A stretch of 7,063 bases of DNA from Lysobacteraceae bacterium (lineage in GTDB: Bacteria > Pseudomonadota > Gammaproteobacteria > Steroidobacterales > Steroidobacteraceae): assembly GCA_012516015.1 (NCBI GenBank), contig JAAYXG010000415.1, positions 1 through 7,063 of the forward strand. The letters run 5' to 3'. The notes beneath the pieces are model-generated. The model made no database searches, was not told the DNA's origin, and saw only the letters and a program-made list of their open reading frames with translations. A program made the position numbers and the translations under genes. Below are positions 7,021-7,063 of the stretch, one piece after another. Each line of letters starts with the position of its first letter. The first letter of the stretch is position 1.

Positions 7021-7063
7021 GCAAGGAACCCCAAAATTGAACAAAGACAATCCGGCGCAATCG

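Noticed and set aside
7021..7050. TTG at 7050 as the lysAC start
   Set aside because: It would add only MSLFNFGVPC before the ATG, lacks a ribosome-binding site at a good distance, and the ATG at 7020 gives the usual length before KFGGTS.
7021..7063. Promoter for lysAC in the 43 bases upstream of its ATG
   Set aside because: The stretch is more AT-rich than its surroundings, but I could not find a -35/-10 pair with reasonable spacing, and the window ends too soon.

Overview
The window holds an ordinary biosynthetic stretch of a GC-rich bacterial chromosome: the distal part of a histidine operon on the + strand, convergent with one large lysine-pathway gene on the - strand. Three features together suggest a gammaproteobacterium on the Xanthomonadales side: the order hisC-hisB-hisH-hisA-hisF-hisIE, a HisB that fuses histidinol-phosphatase to imidazoleglycerol-phosphate dehydratase, and a single chain joining aspartate kinase to diaminopimelate decarboxylase, as known from Xylella and Xanthomonas. 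I cannot fix the genus from the sequence. No mobile element, CRISPR array, tRNA or rRNA is visible, and I found no undescribed system.

Layout. Bases 1-586 carry the C-terminal part of hisC, cut by the window edge. hisB (583-1650), hisH (1647-2240), hisA (2276-3034), hisF (2998-3765) and hisIE (3762-4388) follow with almost no spacing. Three junctions are 4-base start/stop overlaps (hisC/hisB, hisB/hisH, hisF/hisIE), one is a 37-base out-of-frame overlap (hisA/hisF), and the only gap is 35 bases (hisH/hisA). hisG and hisD are expected upstream, outside the window. After a 19-base gap the convergent lysAC gene fills the rest (7020 down to 4408). The last 43 bases (7021-7063) are its upstream leader, in which I can assign nothing beyond a weak GGGG ribosome-binding stretch.

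How the genes work together. HisIE carries out the pyrophosphohydrolase and cyclohydrolase steps after HisG. HisA isomerises the product. The HisH-HisF complex makes imidazole glycerol phosphate and releases AICAR. The HisB dehydratase, HisC transaminase and HisB phosphatase then lead to histidinol, which HisD would oxidise. LysAC provides the first step (aspartate phosphorylation) and the last step (diaminopimelate decarboxylation) of lysine synthesis.

The most notable point is hisF. It has no ATG, GTG or TTG at the family-conserved start. It seems to begin at a rare ATT codon (2998) placed 8 bases after a strong Shine-Dalgarno sequence, and this start puts both catalytic aspartates at their expected numbers, 11 and 130.
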